Origin: Halarchaeum rubridurum | GTDB lineage: Archaea; Halobacteriota; Halobacteria; Halobacteriales; Halobacteriaceae | Length of the DNA: 64,000 nt | Reading direction: 5' to 3' | Assembly (NCBI RefSeq): GCF_014647115.1 | Contig: NZ_BMOO01000002.1 | Span: 434,001-498,000, forward strand | Part shown: positions 54,054 through 63,458 of the stretch, piece after piece | Layout of the letters: each line of letters opens with the position of its first letter | Position numbering within the stretch: position 1 is the first letter of the stretch | Notes under the pieces: generated by a model | The model's input: only the letters and a program-made list of their open reading frames with translations | What the model was told of the DNA's origin: nothing | Databases searched by the model: none | Position numbers and translations under genes: made by a program

Positions 54054-55160
54054 TCACGAGAGCGGGAGGAGGCTGTTCGCCTTCTCAACGATGCGGCTCT
54101 TCGTCTCGGGAGTGATAAACATGGGGTGGATCGTCGTCTCCGAGAAGGCTTGGCGGAGCTGTTCGTTCCCGTGCTCGATGCCCGCGCGGATCGACGGGCG
54201 GCCGGCACCGTGGGCCGCGTTCGCTCGCTGTCCCTCCTCGGAGATCATGAACTCCACGAGTTTGCGCGCCGCCTTCGGATGCGGTGCGTTTTTCGAGACG
54301 GCGATGGGCGAGATCACGGCCCCCGTCCAGTCGGTCCGGACGGGCGCTATCGGCGCGCCGTCCTGAAGGAAGGGCGCGACGGCGGTGCTGCCGGCGACAC
54401 CGAATGCGACGTCGGACTGGCCGGCGACGAGCGACTCCGTGAACGCGCTCGTCGACTGGCCGGCGAACCGCGTCTCCATGTCGGCGAGGTCGGTGAAGTA
54501 CTGGTCGGCGCGCTCCTCCCCCCACTCGCGCGTGAGTATCCAGTACATCGAGGACATCGTGAACGTCGGCGCGCCGATGCGGTTCTCGAACTGCGAGGCG
54601 AGGATCGCGTCCCACGAGTCGACCGGTTCGTCGGTTCGGGACGTCGAGTACGCGCTCGTGTAGTTCGTCGTCGTCACGGGGAGCATCTTGCTCCGTTCCG
54701 TCTCGCTCGCCGTGCTCTCGACCTTCTCGACGAGTGCGTCCGAGTAGACGTCCTTGTACTCCTCCCACATATCGATCTCCGCGAAGTACGGTGTGAGGTC
54801 GTCGCGGAGGAACACCTGCGAGACGGAGTTGAGCACGTCGGCGCTGTGCTGGCCGTTCGACTCCTCGGTCTGGAACCGGGAGACGGACTGGTACCCTGGG
54901 GCGGTGACGGCGTTGACGGTGATCCCGGTCTCTTCCTCGAACGCCTCGAAGAACCCGGGACGGGACGCGGAGCCGTAGTAGACGACCGTGTCGGCCATCG
55001 AGTCCGAGCTCGTCGTCCCGCCAGTGACCGTCCCACCGTCCCCACCGGATTCGCCGCCGTCACCACCGCCGCTACCGGAGCATCCCGCAAGTGCCCCGAG
55101 ACCGACTGTTGCTGCTCCCGCCAAGTACGACCGTCGACTAAAGCGCTCTCGCTGCGACAT
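54054..55160 (-). CDS. Extracellular solute-binding lipoprotein (FbpA/iron-phosphonate type)
   Basis: 368-aa binding protein with a Tat lipoprotein signal SRRSYLAGAATVGLGALAGC followed by a glycine/serine-rich tether. The mature part is of the FbpA/AfuA class (VVYYGSASRPGFFEAFEEET, PHPKAARKLVEFMISEEGQR). No tyrosine pair typical of FbpA iron coordination can be confirmed by eye, so iron is not assumed. A TATA-like GTTATAT on the minus strand (55187-55193) is about 27 nt before the ATG. It shares a divergent promoter region with the ATPase gene. Confidence 0.9.
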   Translation of the reverse strand: MSQRERFSRRSYLAGAATVGLGALAGCSGSGGGDGGESGGDGGTVTGGTTSSDSMADTVVYYGSASRPGFFEAFEEETGITVNAVTAPGYQSVSRFQTEESNGQHSADVLNSVSQVFLRDDLTPYFAEIDMWEEYKDVYSDALVEKVESTASETERSKMLPVTTTNYTSAYSTSRTDEPVDSWDAILASQFENRIGAPTFTMSSMYWILTREWGEERADQYFTDLADMETRFAGQSTSAFTESLVAGQSDVAFGVAGSTAVAPFLQDGAPIAPVRTDWTGAVISPIAVSKNAPHPKAARKLVEFMISEEGQRANAAHGAGRPSIRAGIEHGNEQLRQAFSETTIHPMFITPETKSRIVEKANSLLPLS

Positions 55161-55186
55161 TACGGATGGTACTGTAACACACTCTC

Positions 55187-55193
55187 ATATAAC
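55187..55193 (-). promoter_or_regulatory. TATA-like promoter of the binding protein-permease operon
   Basis: GTTATAT on the minus strand about 27 nt before the ATG at 55160, in an AT-rich divergent intergenic region. Confidence 0.5.
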
Positions 55194-55247
55194 TGTTATC
55201 CTGATTAATGATGATGGATTGATGCGATGGGGCCGACTACACGAACA

Positions 55248-55254
55248 TTTATAA
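55248..55254 (+). promoter_or_regulatory. TATA-like promoter of the ATPase gene
   Basis: TTTATAA lies 24-30 nt before the ATG at 55278, a leaderless arrangement, back to back with the promoter for the binding protein. Confidence 0.55.
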
Positions 55255-55277
55255 TGATGAACAGGGTGTGATGAGGT

Positions 55278-56420
<1,143 letters not shown>

Positions 56421-56696
56421 GCGACCTAACACGGGATCGACACCCCCAACCTCGACCCCGGACCCGGTCGTCCGACGCGCTCGAAGCGGCGCCGAGCGAC
56501 GCGGCGAGGCGTCGCCGACCCCGCGGCCAGCGGAAGATATATACGGGCGGTCACGACACTACACGGACACCGGTACCGACGAAGCGGTCCGCGTCACGCC
56601 GTCGAGACCGACACAGATACGCATGAATCCCACGACCCACTACCGACGACGCGCACAGCACGACGACCGGACGGCCACGCCGATGGGGGTCGGCGC

Positions 56697-57773
56697 ATGA
56701 AGCCCGGGCGCTTCGTCGTCGACACGCACGTCCACGGCCAGCGGCACGCGGTCCGACTCGACAAGTCCGAGATCGAGGCCGGGTACGAGGACATCTCGCA
56801 CGTGATGCGGACCGCGACGCCCGCGGACGAAGCGACCGAGGACTCGGACGTCGTCGTCTACCCGAACACCGACCGAATCATCCACGACATGGACACCTAC
56901 GGTGTCGACCGTGCCGTGCTCCTCCCCGGTTTCGGGATGACGAACGAGATACACAAGCAGATGGTACAGGACCACCCGGACCGGTTCACCGCGCTCGCCT
57001 CGCCGGTGCAGACCGACAAGGCCGCCGCGCGCGGTGAGGAGGAGTGGACGATAGAGCGCGCTTGTGAGGAGCTCGACGACGTCCTCGAAGCGGAGGAGTT
57101 CGTCGGGATCGGCGAGTCCGCGCCGACGGACCCGACGCGCGACGAACGGATCGAGTGGCGCGAACGCCGGGACGAACTCAGGCAGGCGTTCGAGGTTGCC
57201 GACGCGCACGACGTCCCGATCAGTTGGCACTCGGGGACGGTGTCCGGGTACTCGGACGGGAAGTCCTCGCTGGACGTCTACCCGGACTGGGAGGACCCGA
57301 CGCTCGTCTCCGACCTCGCCGCCGAATACTCGGACGTCGACATCATCATCAACCACGGCGGGATGCAGGGGACGTGGCACGAGGACACCGTCGACGCGGC
57401 CTGCAAGGTCGCCGCCCGGCACAACAACGTCTACTTGGAGATCGGCCTCTACTGGGCGGACCTCATCCACAAACCGTTCAACGACCCGAACATCGACCTC
57501 AGCCAGCTGCTCTGGGGGACCGACTGGGGTGCGTCCATGGTGGCGCACGCCCAACCGAACGAGGAGCCGCCGATGTACTGGGACCAGATCGAGAGCCGCG
57601 GTCTCCCCGCGCACCAACCCGACTACTGGGGGACGTCGCTGCGTCAACTGGAGAAGTTCGTCTGGGACGAGGAGCTCCCGCAGGACGAGTTCAACCTCAT
57701 TCTCGGTGGGAACGCCTGCCGACTCCTCGACATCGAGCCACCGGAGAAACGTCTCTTCCCTGAGTACCTGTAA
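56697..57773 (+). CDS. Amidohydrolase-family (ACMSD-like) enzyme 1
   Basis: 358-aa metal-dependent TIM-barrel protein of the amidohydrolase 2 group, which includes decarboxylases of aromatic acids and lactonases. Metal-ligand HxH is in VVDTHVHGQ near residue 11; other barrel-end residues are SWHSGT, IIINHGGMQG and LLWGTDWGAS. GESAPTD and NAYLEIGLYW-like segments (NVYLEIGLYWAD) fit the group. The start overlaps a region without an upstream gene, 276 bp after the ATPase. The position, next to an IclR gene and another amidohydrolase, suggests a catabolic role; the reaction is not known. Confidence 0.87.
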   Translation: MKPGRFVVDTHVHGQRHAVRLDKSEIEAGYEDISHVMRTATPADEATEDSDVVVYPNTDRIIHDMDTYGVDRAVLLPGFGMTNEIHKQMVQDHPDRFTALASPVQTDKAAARGEEEWTIERACEELDDVLEAEEFVGIGESAPTDPTRDERIEWRERRDELRQAFEVADAHDVPISWHSGTVSGYSDGKSSLDVYPDWEDPTLVSDLAAEYSDVDIIINHGGMQGTWHEDTVDAACKVAARHNNVYLEIGLYWADLIHKPFNDPNIDLSQLLWGTDWGASMVAHAQPNEEPPMYWDQIESRGLPAHQPDYWGTSLRQLEKFVWDEELPQDEFNLILGGNACRLLDIEPPEKRLFPEYL

Positions 57774-57867
57774 GCGACGCCGTGAGGGCCGGCGCACGTC
57801 GGTTCGTGTCCCCGAGGACGAAACCGACCCGCACGCACCGGCCCGCAGTCACACAGACCGTCCGGTT

Positions 57868-58677
57868 ATGGTGGACGGTTGGAAAGAGCTATACGGGTCG
57901 CCGGTCTTCCACACGACCATGGGCGACAACGAGGCCAGCCGGATCGGAGCGGTCGAGCGGTTCGGGGAGATAATCGAGGTGCTCCGGGAGCGCGAGCCGC
58001 TGAGTTCGCGCGCCGTGGCGTCGGCGCTCGACGTTTCGAAGAGCACCGCACACGCGTACCTCGCCACGATGGAGGAGTTGGAGTACGTGACGCGCTCACC
58101 GGACGGCTACGCGGTGAGTCTGAAGTTCCTCGAGTACGGGATGGAGGAACGCGAGCGCCTCCCCATCGTCGACGTCGCGGCGGACACCATCGAGCAGTTG
58201 GCGAGCGACACGAGCGAGGCGGTCTACCTGGTCGTCGAGGAGCACGGCTACGGCGTGTACGTGGATTACGCGCTCGGAGAGCGGGCAGTCACGACGCACG
58301 CCATCGTCGGGACGCGCTCGCCGCTACACAGTATCGCGTCAGGGAAGACGATCCTGGCGCACCTCCCCGAAGAGCGCGTCGACGAGATCGTCGCAGCCCA
58401 CGGCCTCCCGGCGGAGACGGAGCGGACGATACAGTCCCGCGAAGCGTTAGACGAGACGCTGGCGCGCGTCCGCGAACAGGGGTACGCGATCAACGAGCAC
58501 GAGGCGAACGCGGGGACGCGGGCTGTCGGCGCACCAGTCGTCGTCGACGACGAGGTGGTCGCGGCAATCGCCGTGGCGGGTCCAGCACACCGGATTACAC
58601 CGGAGCGGATCGAGGCGGACGTGCTGGGCGAGGTCCTCGCGGCGGCGAACGAGATCGAGCTGACGTATCCCTCGTAG
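57868..58677 (+). CDS. IclR-family transcriptional regulator 2
   Basis: 269-aa regulator with winged helix (IGAVERFGEIIEVLREREPL, ALDVSKSTAHAYLATMEELE) at about residues 30-90 and the IclR effector domain (ASDTSEAVYLVVEEHGYGVY, SPLHSIASGKTILAHLPEER, NAGTRAVGAPVVVDDEVVAA). Start ATG 57868 is used; ATG 57919 (MGDNEASRIGAVERF) is an alternative that matches the usual IclR length better. It follows amidohydrolase 1 by 94 bp and converges with amidohydrolase 2. It is only moderately similar to IclR 1, so not a recent duplicate. Confidence 0.9.
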   Translation: MVDGWKELYGSPVFHTTMGDNEASRIGAVERFGEIIEVLREREPLSSRAVASALDVSKSTAHAYLATMEELEYVTRSPDGYAVSLKFLEYGMEERERLPIVDVAADTIEQLASDTSEAVYLVVEEHGYGVYVDYALGERAVTTHAIVGTRSPLHSIASGKTILAHLPEERVDEIVAAHGLPAETERTIQSREALDETLARVREQGYAINEHEANAGTRAVGAPVVVDDEVVAAIAVAGPAHRITPERIEADVLGEVLAAANEIELTYPS

Positions 58678-58897
58678 CGTCCGGTATTACTGGACGCCGC
58701 TCGCGGATTTACAGCGATACTGGCGTAACGCGACGGCGAGCGTGCGGTCTCAGGGTAGCCGAATACCCACGCACAAAGATAGTGAAGAACCCGACCGACA
58801 ATACTGGACGCCCTCGACGGGGTCGTGGTCGGCCGCACGGCTCACCGGTGGGAACCTGCGGGAAGAGGAGGCGTCGGTCGAGGAGCGGACGCAGTCG

Positions 58898-59884
58898 TTA
58901 CCGGTCGAGCAGGTCGAGGAGGTTGCCGCCGAGGATGGCCTCCCGGTCGGACTCGGGGACGTCCATCGCCTCGACGGCGGGGACGGTCTCGTCGAGCCAG
59001 AACCGGCCGCCGTCCGGGCCGAACGGGTAGTCCGCACCGAAGAGGACGTTGTCGGCACCGAAGAACTCGTAGCCACACTGGAGCGTGAGCTGCTTCCCGC
59101 GCGAGCTCACCGCCGTGTCTGCGTAGATGCGGTCGAAGTAGGCGTCGAGGGGCTGGGAGAGGTCGCTGACGGTCCCGACGTACAGTTCGGGGTCCTCGGA
59201 GCGACTCTGGTAGAACGAGCGGATGCGCTCGTCCACGAAGGGGAGGAAGCCGCCCATGTGGTGGGAGACGACGTCGATGTTCGGGAACTCGTCGAGCACG
59301 CCGTTGAACACGAGTCGCGCGAGCGCGACCGTCGTGTCGAACGGCCAGCCCAGCGCCTTGTATATCCAGGTGTCCTCGGCCTCGTAGTCGTGCCAGTCGT
59401 AGAGCTGTGGGTGAATCCACAGCGGGACGTCCGCCTGATTCAGGGCATCGTAGAACTCCGCGAACTCCGGGTCGTCGAGGAGACGGCCCTCGACGTTCGT
59501 GAACGTCTGGACGCCGGCCATGTCGAGGTCATCGACGGCCCGCCCGACCTCGTCGACGAACTCGCCCGTGAGGCGCGGAAGCGTGGCGACCGGGATGAAC
59601 TTGTCCGGGTGGTCGTCGGCGATGCGGCGAATCTCGTCGTTCGCCAGACGGGTCACTTCGAGGGCGTCCTTATCGGAGAGCCCCTCCCAGATCGGCGGGT
59701 GGGCGAGCGTGAGAACCTGCTTGTCGATCCCGAACTCCTCCATGTCCGCGATGCGGTTGTCGACGTCCATCAGGTGCGTCGCGGTTTCGAGGTTCGTCAC
59801 CTCGTCGTGTGGGTGGACCTCGACGAGTTTATCGTAGACCGCGGGTGGGAGGACGTGCGAATACGCGTCTATCACTGGTGGCAT
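58898..59884 (-). CDS. Amidohydrolase-family (ACMSD-like) enzyme 2
   Basis: 328-aa amidohydrolase 2 protein. Barrel motifs are VIDAYSHVLPP, PLWIHPQLYDWHDY, VVSHHMGGFLPFVDERI and LFGADYPFGPDGG, near those of ACMSD and resorcylate/5-carboxyvanillate decarboxylases. The first metal motif, usually HxH, reads YSH here, so one ligand is replaced by tyrosine. A TATA-like GTTTTG on the minus strand (59911-59917) is about 27 nt before the ATG. It is divergent from the GcvT/LigM-like gene, and the two may be co-regulated by IclR 2. Substrate unknown. Confidence 0.87.
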   Translation of the reverse strand: MPPVIDAYSHVLPPAVYDKLVEVHPHDEVTNLETATHLMDVDNRIADMEEFGIDKQVLTLAHPPIWEGLSDKDALEVTRLANDEIRRIADDHPDKFIPVATLPRLTGEFVDEVGRAVDDLDMAGVQTFTNVEGRLLDDPEFAEFYDALNQADVPLWIHPQLYDWHDYEAEDTWIYKALGWPFDTTVALARLVFNGVLDEFPNIDVVSHHMGGFLPFVDERIRSFYQSRSEDPELYVGTVSDLSQPLDAYFDRIYADTAVSSRGKQLTLQCGYEFFGADNVLFGADYPFGPDGGRFWLDETVPAVEAMDVPESDREAILGGNLLDLLDR

Positions 59885-60015
59885 GCGTTCTCACAAACCT
59901 GCGGTGGGTACAAAACCGTTTCCCAGTATCGAACTCCGGGGTCGGTCGGGGTGAAGTGGCGTGGTGTGAGAGGGGTGGCGGGAGGACGATGGGATGGGGT
60001 GGGTCGGAGACGAAG

Positions 60016-60021
60016 TATTAA
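60016..60021 (+). promoter_or_regulatory. BRE/TATA-like promoter of the GcvT/LigM-like gene
   Basis: CGAAG followed by TATTAA ends 24 nt before the ATG at 60046, the spacing of a leaderless haloarchaeal transcript. Confidence 0.55.
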
Positions 60022-60045
60022 GTGACGGTCCCGTGATGGTGGCGT

Positions 60046-61392
60046 ATGGTCCCTGAAGAGATACAGGCGTCTGCGGAGCCTGTGGAACTGCTCAGAGCGA
60101 AGGGAGAAGACTACACAGCGAACTTCCCGGTCGTCCCGAACGAGATTACGAACTGGATCGACGAGCAGCGCGCGATCACCGAGTCCGCCGCGCTAGCGAA
60201 CCTCTCACATCACATGGCGTCGCTCCGCGTCAGCGGCCCGGACGCGCGCGACCTCCTGCGCGACCTCAGCGTCAACAGTTTCGAGGAGTTCCCCATCGGG
60301 AAGGCCAAGCAGATCGTGATGTGTAACCCCAACGGCCACATCATCGGTGACGGACCGATGCTCCGCGTCGACGACGACGAGTACTACGGCCCGGGCGTCC
60401 TCTCCGCCAACTGGGTGAAGTACAACCAGGAGACGGGCGACTACGACGCGGACGTCGATATCGAGGCGCGGACGTCGGCGCTCGACGGCGACCCCGACAA
60501 GTTCGTCTACCAGGTCGCCGGCCCGAACGCCCCCGAAGTCCTCGCCGACCTCACCGACGCCGATCTCGGCTCCATCGGCTTCTACAACTTCGAGGAGATC
60601 ACCTTCGGCGGCGCGGACGGCGTGCTCGCACTCGGCCACGGGATGTCGACGGAGGCCGGCGGCTTCGAGTTCGTCGGCGACTTCGAGGACAGCGAGCGGG
60701 TCCGGGAGGCCATCGTCGAGGCCGGCGAGGCGTACGACCTCCGGCAACTCGGCTCGAAGGCCTACCACACGCTCTCCGTCAAGCTCGGGTGGCTCCCGCC
60801 GGGCGTCCCGCCGATCTACGACGTCGAGGAGATGGCCGATTACCGGGAGTGGCTCGACGCCGACAGCCGCGAAGCGACGTACTCCATCGACGGGAGCTAC
60901 GACTCGGACGACATCAGCGACTACTACATGAGCCCGGTCGAGCTCGGCTACGAGTCGCTGATCTCCTTCGACCACGACTTCGTCGGCCGCGACGCCCTCG
61001 AATCGCAGCTCGCGGAAGACCACCGTGAGCTCGTCACGCTCGAATGGAACGACGAGGACGTCGTCGACGTCTTCGCCTCGCTGTTCGGCGACGGCGGGCA
61101 CTACAAGTACATGGACCTGCCCCGCGTCGGGTGGGGGCGGGCGAACTACGACACCGTCACTGCGGACGGCGAGTTCATCGGCACGTCGCACTCGCGGTCG
61201 TACCAGTACGACATCCGCTCGATGATCTCCCTGTGCCGCATCGACCCCGAGTACAGCGAGACCGGCACGGAGGTCACGCTGACGTGGGGCGAGGCGTCCG
61301 ACTCGCCGAACCCGAAGGTCGAGGAGCACGAGCAGACGACGATCCGCGCGACGGTCCGGGAAGCGCCCTACTCCACGGACCAGCGGAAGTAA
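60046..61392 (+). CDS. GcvT/LigM-like folate-dependent methyltransferase (O- or N-demethylase)
   Basis: 448-aa aminomethyltransferase-fold protein. The N-terminal folate-binding domain has LSHHMASLRVSGPDARDLLR, MCNPNGHIIGDGPMLRVDDD and YQVAGPNAPEVL; the C-terminal barrel domain has SPVELGYESLISFDHDFVGR and TSHSRSYQYDIRSMISLCRI. Members include T-protein of glycine cleavage, dimethylglycine/sarcosine enzymes and LigM/DesA O-demethylases of vanillate and syringate; the form is nearer the latter (ITNWIDEQRAITESAALANL), without the glycine cleavage neighbours. In context with amidohydrolases, a CoA ligase and IclR regulators, removal of methyl groups from methoxylated compounds is a reasonable inference. 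Confidence 0.83.
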   Translation: MVPEEIQASAEPVELLRAKGEDYTANFPVVPNEITNWIDEQRAITESAALANLSHHMASLRVSGPDARDLLRDLSVNSFEEFPIGKAKQIVMCNPNGHIIGDGPMLRVDDDEYYGPGVLSANWVKYNQETGDYDADVDIEARTSALDGDPDKFVYQVAGPNAPEVLADLTDADLGSIGFYNFEEITFGGADGVLALGHGMSTEAGGFEFVGDFEDSERVREAIVEAGEAYDLRQLGSKAYHTLSVKLGWLPPGVPPIYDVEEMADYREWLDADSREATYSIDGSYDSDDISDYYMSPVELGYESLISFDHDFVGRDALESQLAEDHRELVTLEWNDEDVVDVFASLFGDGGHYKYMDLPRVGWGRANYDTVTADGEFIGTSHSRSYQYDIRSMISLCRIDPEYSETGTEVTLTWGEASDSPNPKVEEHEQTTIRATVREAPYSTDQRK

Positions 61393-61729
61393 GCGAGCGG
61401 CATCGACGAGAACGCGGGACGGCGCGAACACGAGACATCGACGCGACGCACCGAGACCGACGCGAGCACGCGACGCTGACGCGAATCGAGGAGGGACGAA
61501 CACGGGACATCGACGGCGCGGGGCATCGAGCCGTTACGACCCACTTTTCTTCGAGACATCCGACACCCACGGACGCCACCGCCCAGGGTGGGGGAGGCGG
61601 CGCGACGACTGTCCGAGCGACGTCAGCGGCCGCTCGGGTCAGACGGCTGCGCGCGTGACGGGGACGGGGAGCACGAACGCGTGAGGGAGACGGAAGAGAA
61701 CGAGCGCGGGTCGTCGGGAAGCGGTGTCG
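61393..61729. other. Convergent intergenic region with short direct repeats
   Basis: 337 bp without a gene. It has two near-identical stretches GAACACGAGACATCGACG (about 61428) and GAACACGGGACATCGACG (about 61500) and other ACGCGA-type repeats. No terminator hairpin is obvious to me; T-rich ends are absent. Confidence 0.5.
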
Positions 61730-62518
61730 TTACTCGGTCGGCTGGACGCCCTCGATCTCGGGTCGCCAGTCGGTCATGTAGTTGTGGAGGGGGACGATGA
61801 CGCCGTACTCGACGATGAAGAGGAAGACCATGAAGACGACGAGCCACGCCATCATCGCGGTCAGCTGGTAGTTGTCGAAGCTCCGCTTGAACATGAACCC
61901 GACGCCGCGCGTGAGGAGGAGCGCCTCGACGAGCAGCGTGATCTTCCAGCCGATGGAGAGCGCCGAGCGGACGCTCGTGAAGAGGAACGGCACGAGTTGC
62001 GGGATGATGACCTCCATGAACGTCTGATAGCGGCTCGCACCGAAGAACCCCGACATCTCTTCGAGATTCCGGTCGAGATTCCGCGCGCCCTCCCACATGT
62101 TCAGGACGACGAAGGGAGTGACGACGATGGGGACGCCGATGTAGCCGGCGAGCGGCGTGAAACCGAACCAGACGCCGACGAGGAAGACGACGACCAGCGA
62201 GGGGAAGGCGAGCCACCCGTACACCCAGGGCGACGTCGCGGTCTCCAGCCAGTCGGACGTCCCGAGCGCGACGCCGACGACGGTGCCGACGGCGAGACAG
62301 ACGACGAGCGAGACGAAAATCATCTCCGCCGTCTTCCAGACGTGGTAGTACCACATGTGGCCGTACGCGCCGGGTGTGGTCAGGATGACGCCGAGTTCCT
62401 CGACGACCGCCCCGACGCCGGGGAGGACGGCCGGGAAGGCGACGCTGCCGACCCACCAGATGACGAGCAGACCGAGCATCGACGCCACAGACCAGAGGAT
62501 GCGCCGGACCCGGTCCAT
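61730..62518 (-). CDS. ABC transporter permease (nitrate/sulfonate/taurine type)
   Basis: 262-aa permease of the SsuC/TauC/NrtB class with six spans (WSVASMLGLLVIWWVGSVAF, AEMIFVSLVVCLAVGTVVGV) and the EAA loop LEEMSGFFGASRYQTFMEVI followed by IPQLVPFLFTSV. The ATG at 62518 overlaps the ATPase stop (TGATG). The order ATPase, permease on the minus strand with a binding protein on the plus strand forms one importer. Substrate may be sulfonate, thiamine precursor, or an aromatic compound; not resolved. Confidence 0.9.
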   Translation of the reverse strand: MDRVRRILWSVASMLGLLVIWWVGSVAFPAVLPGVGAVVEELGVILTTPGAYGHMWYYHVWKTAEMIFVSLVVCLAVGTVVGVALGTSDWLETATSPWVYGWLAFPSLVVVFLVGVWFGFTPLAGYIGVPIVVTPFVVLNMWEGARNLDRNLEEMSGFFGASRYQTFMEVIIPQLVPFLFTSVRSALSIGWKITLLVEALLLTRGVGFMFKRSFDNYQLTAMMAWLVVFMVFLFIVEYGVIVPLHNYMTDWRPEIEGVQPTE

Positions 62519-63315
62519 CACGACACCACCTGCTCGTGGAACTCCGTGTAGAGTTCGGTCTCGCGTTCCGCGACGGCCGGGTCGTCGTAGTGGCGGGGGC
62601 GCTCGATGTCGACGTCGCGGCGGGCGAACATCTCGCCGACCTCGTTCATCATGTAGATGTAGTCGGAGAGGAAGACGGCCTCGTTGATGTCGTGGGTGAC
62701 GAAGAGGACGGTCATGTCCTCCTCGCGCCAAATCTCGAGGAGTTCCTCGCGGAGGTCACCAGCAGTAATCTCGTCGAGGCTGGAGAACGGTTCGTCCATG
62801 AGCAACATCTCGGGTTCGATAGCGAGCGCGCGCGCGATGGCGACGCGCTGTTTCATCCCGCCGGAGAGTCGACTCGGGTAGTTGTCGGCGTCGCTGAGGA
62901 GGCCGACCATGTCGAGATACTTCTCGATACGCTCGTCCCACTCCGATTCGGGGACGTCGCGGGCCTGCAGGGCGAACTCGATGTTCTCGGCAACCGTCCG
63001 CCATTCCAGGAGGCGGGGCTCCTGGAAGACGTAGCCGGAGGAAAGGTCGTCGGGCGTGACGTCGCGGCCACCGCGGCGCATCGTCCCCGAGGTCGGTTCG
63101 ACGAGGCCGGCGACGACGTTCATCAGCGTCGTCTTCCCACACCCGGAGGGGCCGAGGAGGGAGACGAACGAACCGGGTTCGACGTCGAGGTCGATCTCGT
63201 CGAGCACGAGGACGCGCCCCTGCCCGGGTTTGCCGTAGTACTTGACGATGTCTCGGAGTTCGAGCGTAGCGTCATCGCTGTCGGTCGCGTCGGCGGACCG
63301 TTGGCTTCGACTCAT
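62518..63315 (-). CDS. ABC transporter ATP-binding protein (SsuB/TauB type)
   Basis: 265-aa ATPase with Walker A GPSGCGKTTLMNVV, Q-loop FQEPRLLEWRTVAEN, signature RLSGGMKQR, Walker B EMLLMDEPFSSLDE and H-loop FVTHDINEAVFL. The Q-loop form QEPRLLEW is typical of nitrate/sulfonate/taurine ATPases. First gene of a two-gene operon with the permease; divergent from the binding-protein gene at 63459. Confidence 0.93.
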   Translation of the reverse strand: MSRSQRSADATDSDDATLELRDIVKYYGKPGQGRVLVLDEIDLDVEPGSFVSLLGPSGCGKTTLMNVVAGLVEPTSGTMRRGGRDVTPDDLSSGYVFQEPRLLEWRTVAENIEFALQARDVPESEWDERIEKYLDMVGLLSDADNYPSRLSGGMKQRVAIARALAIEPEMLLMDEPFSSLDEITAGDLREELLEIWREEDMTVLFVTHDINEAVFLSDYIYMMNEVGEMFARRDVDIERPRHYDDPAVAERETELYTEFHEQVVS

Positions 63316-63458
63316 GGACGTGTACTCGACTTACCCTCCAGTACTATGGTACTTTCGGACACACGAGGGGAGGACGGCGGCCGCGCGAATTATCTCACCC
63401 AGATGGGTGTACAAATTAAACGTTACAATTATGTGGGCGCTTCGCTAACTGTGGGAAC

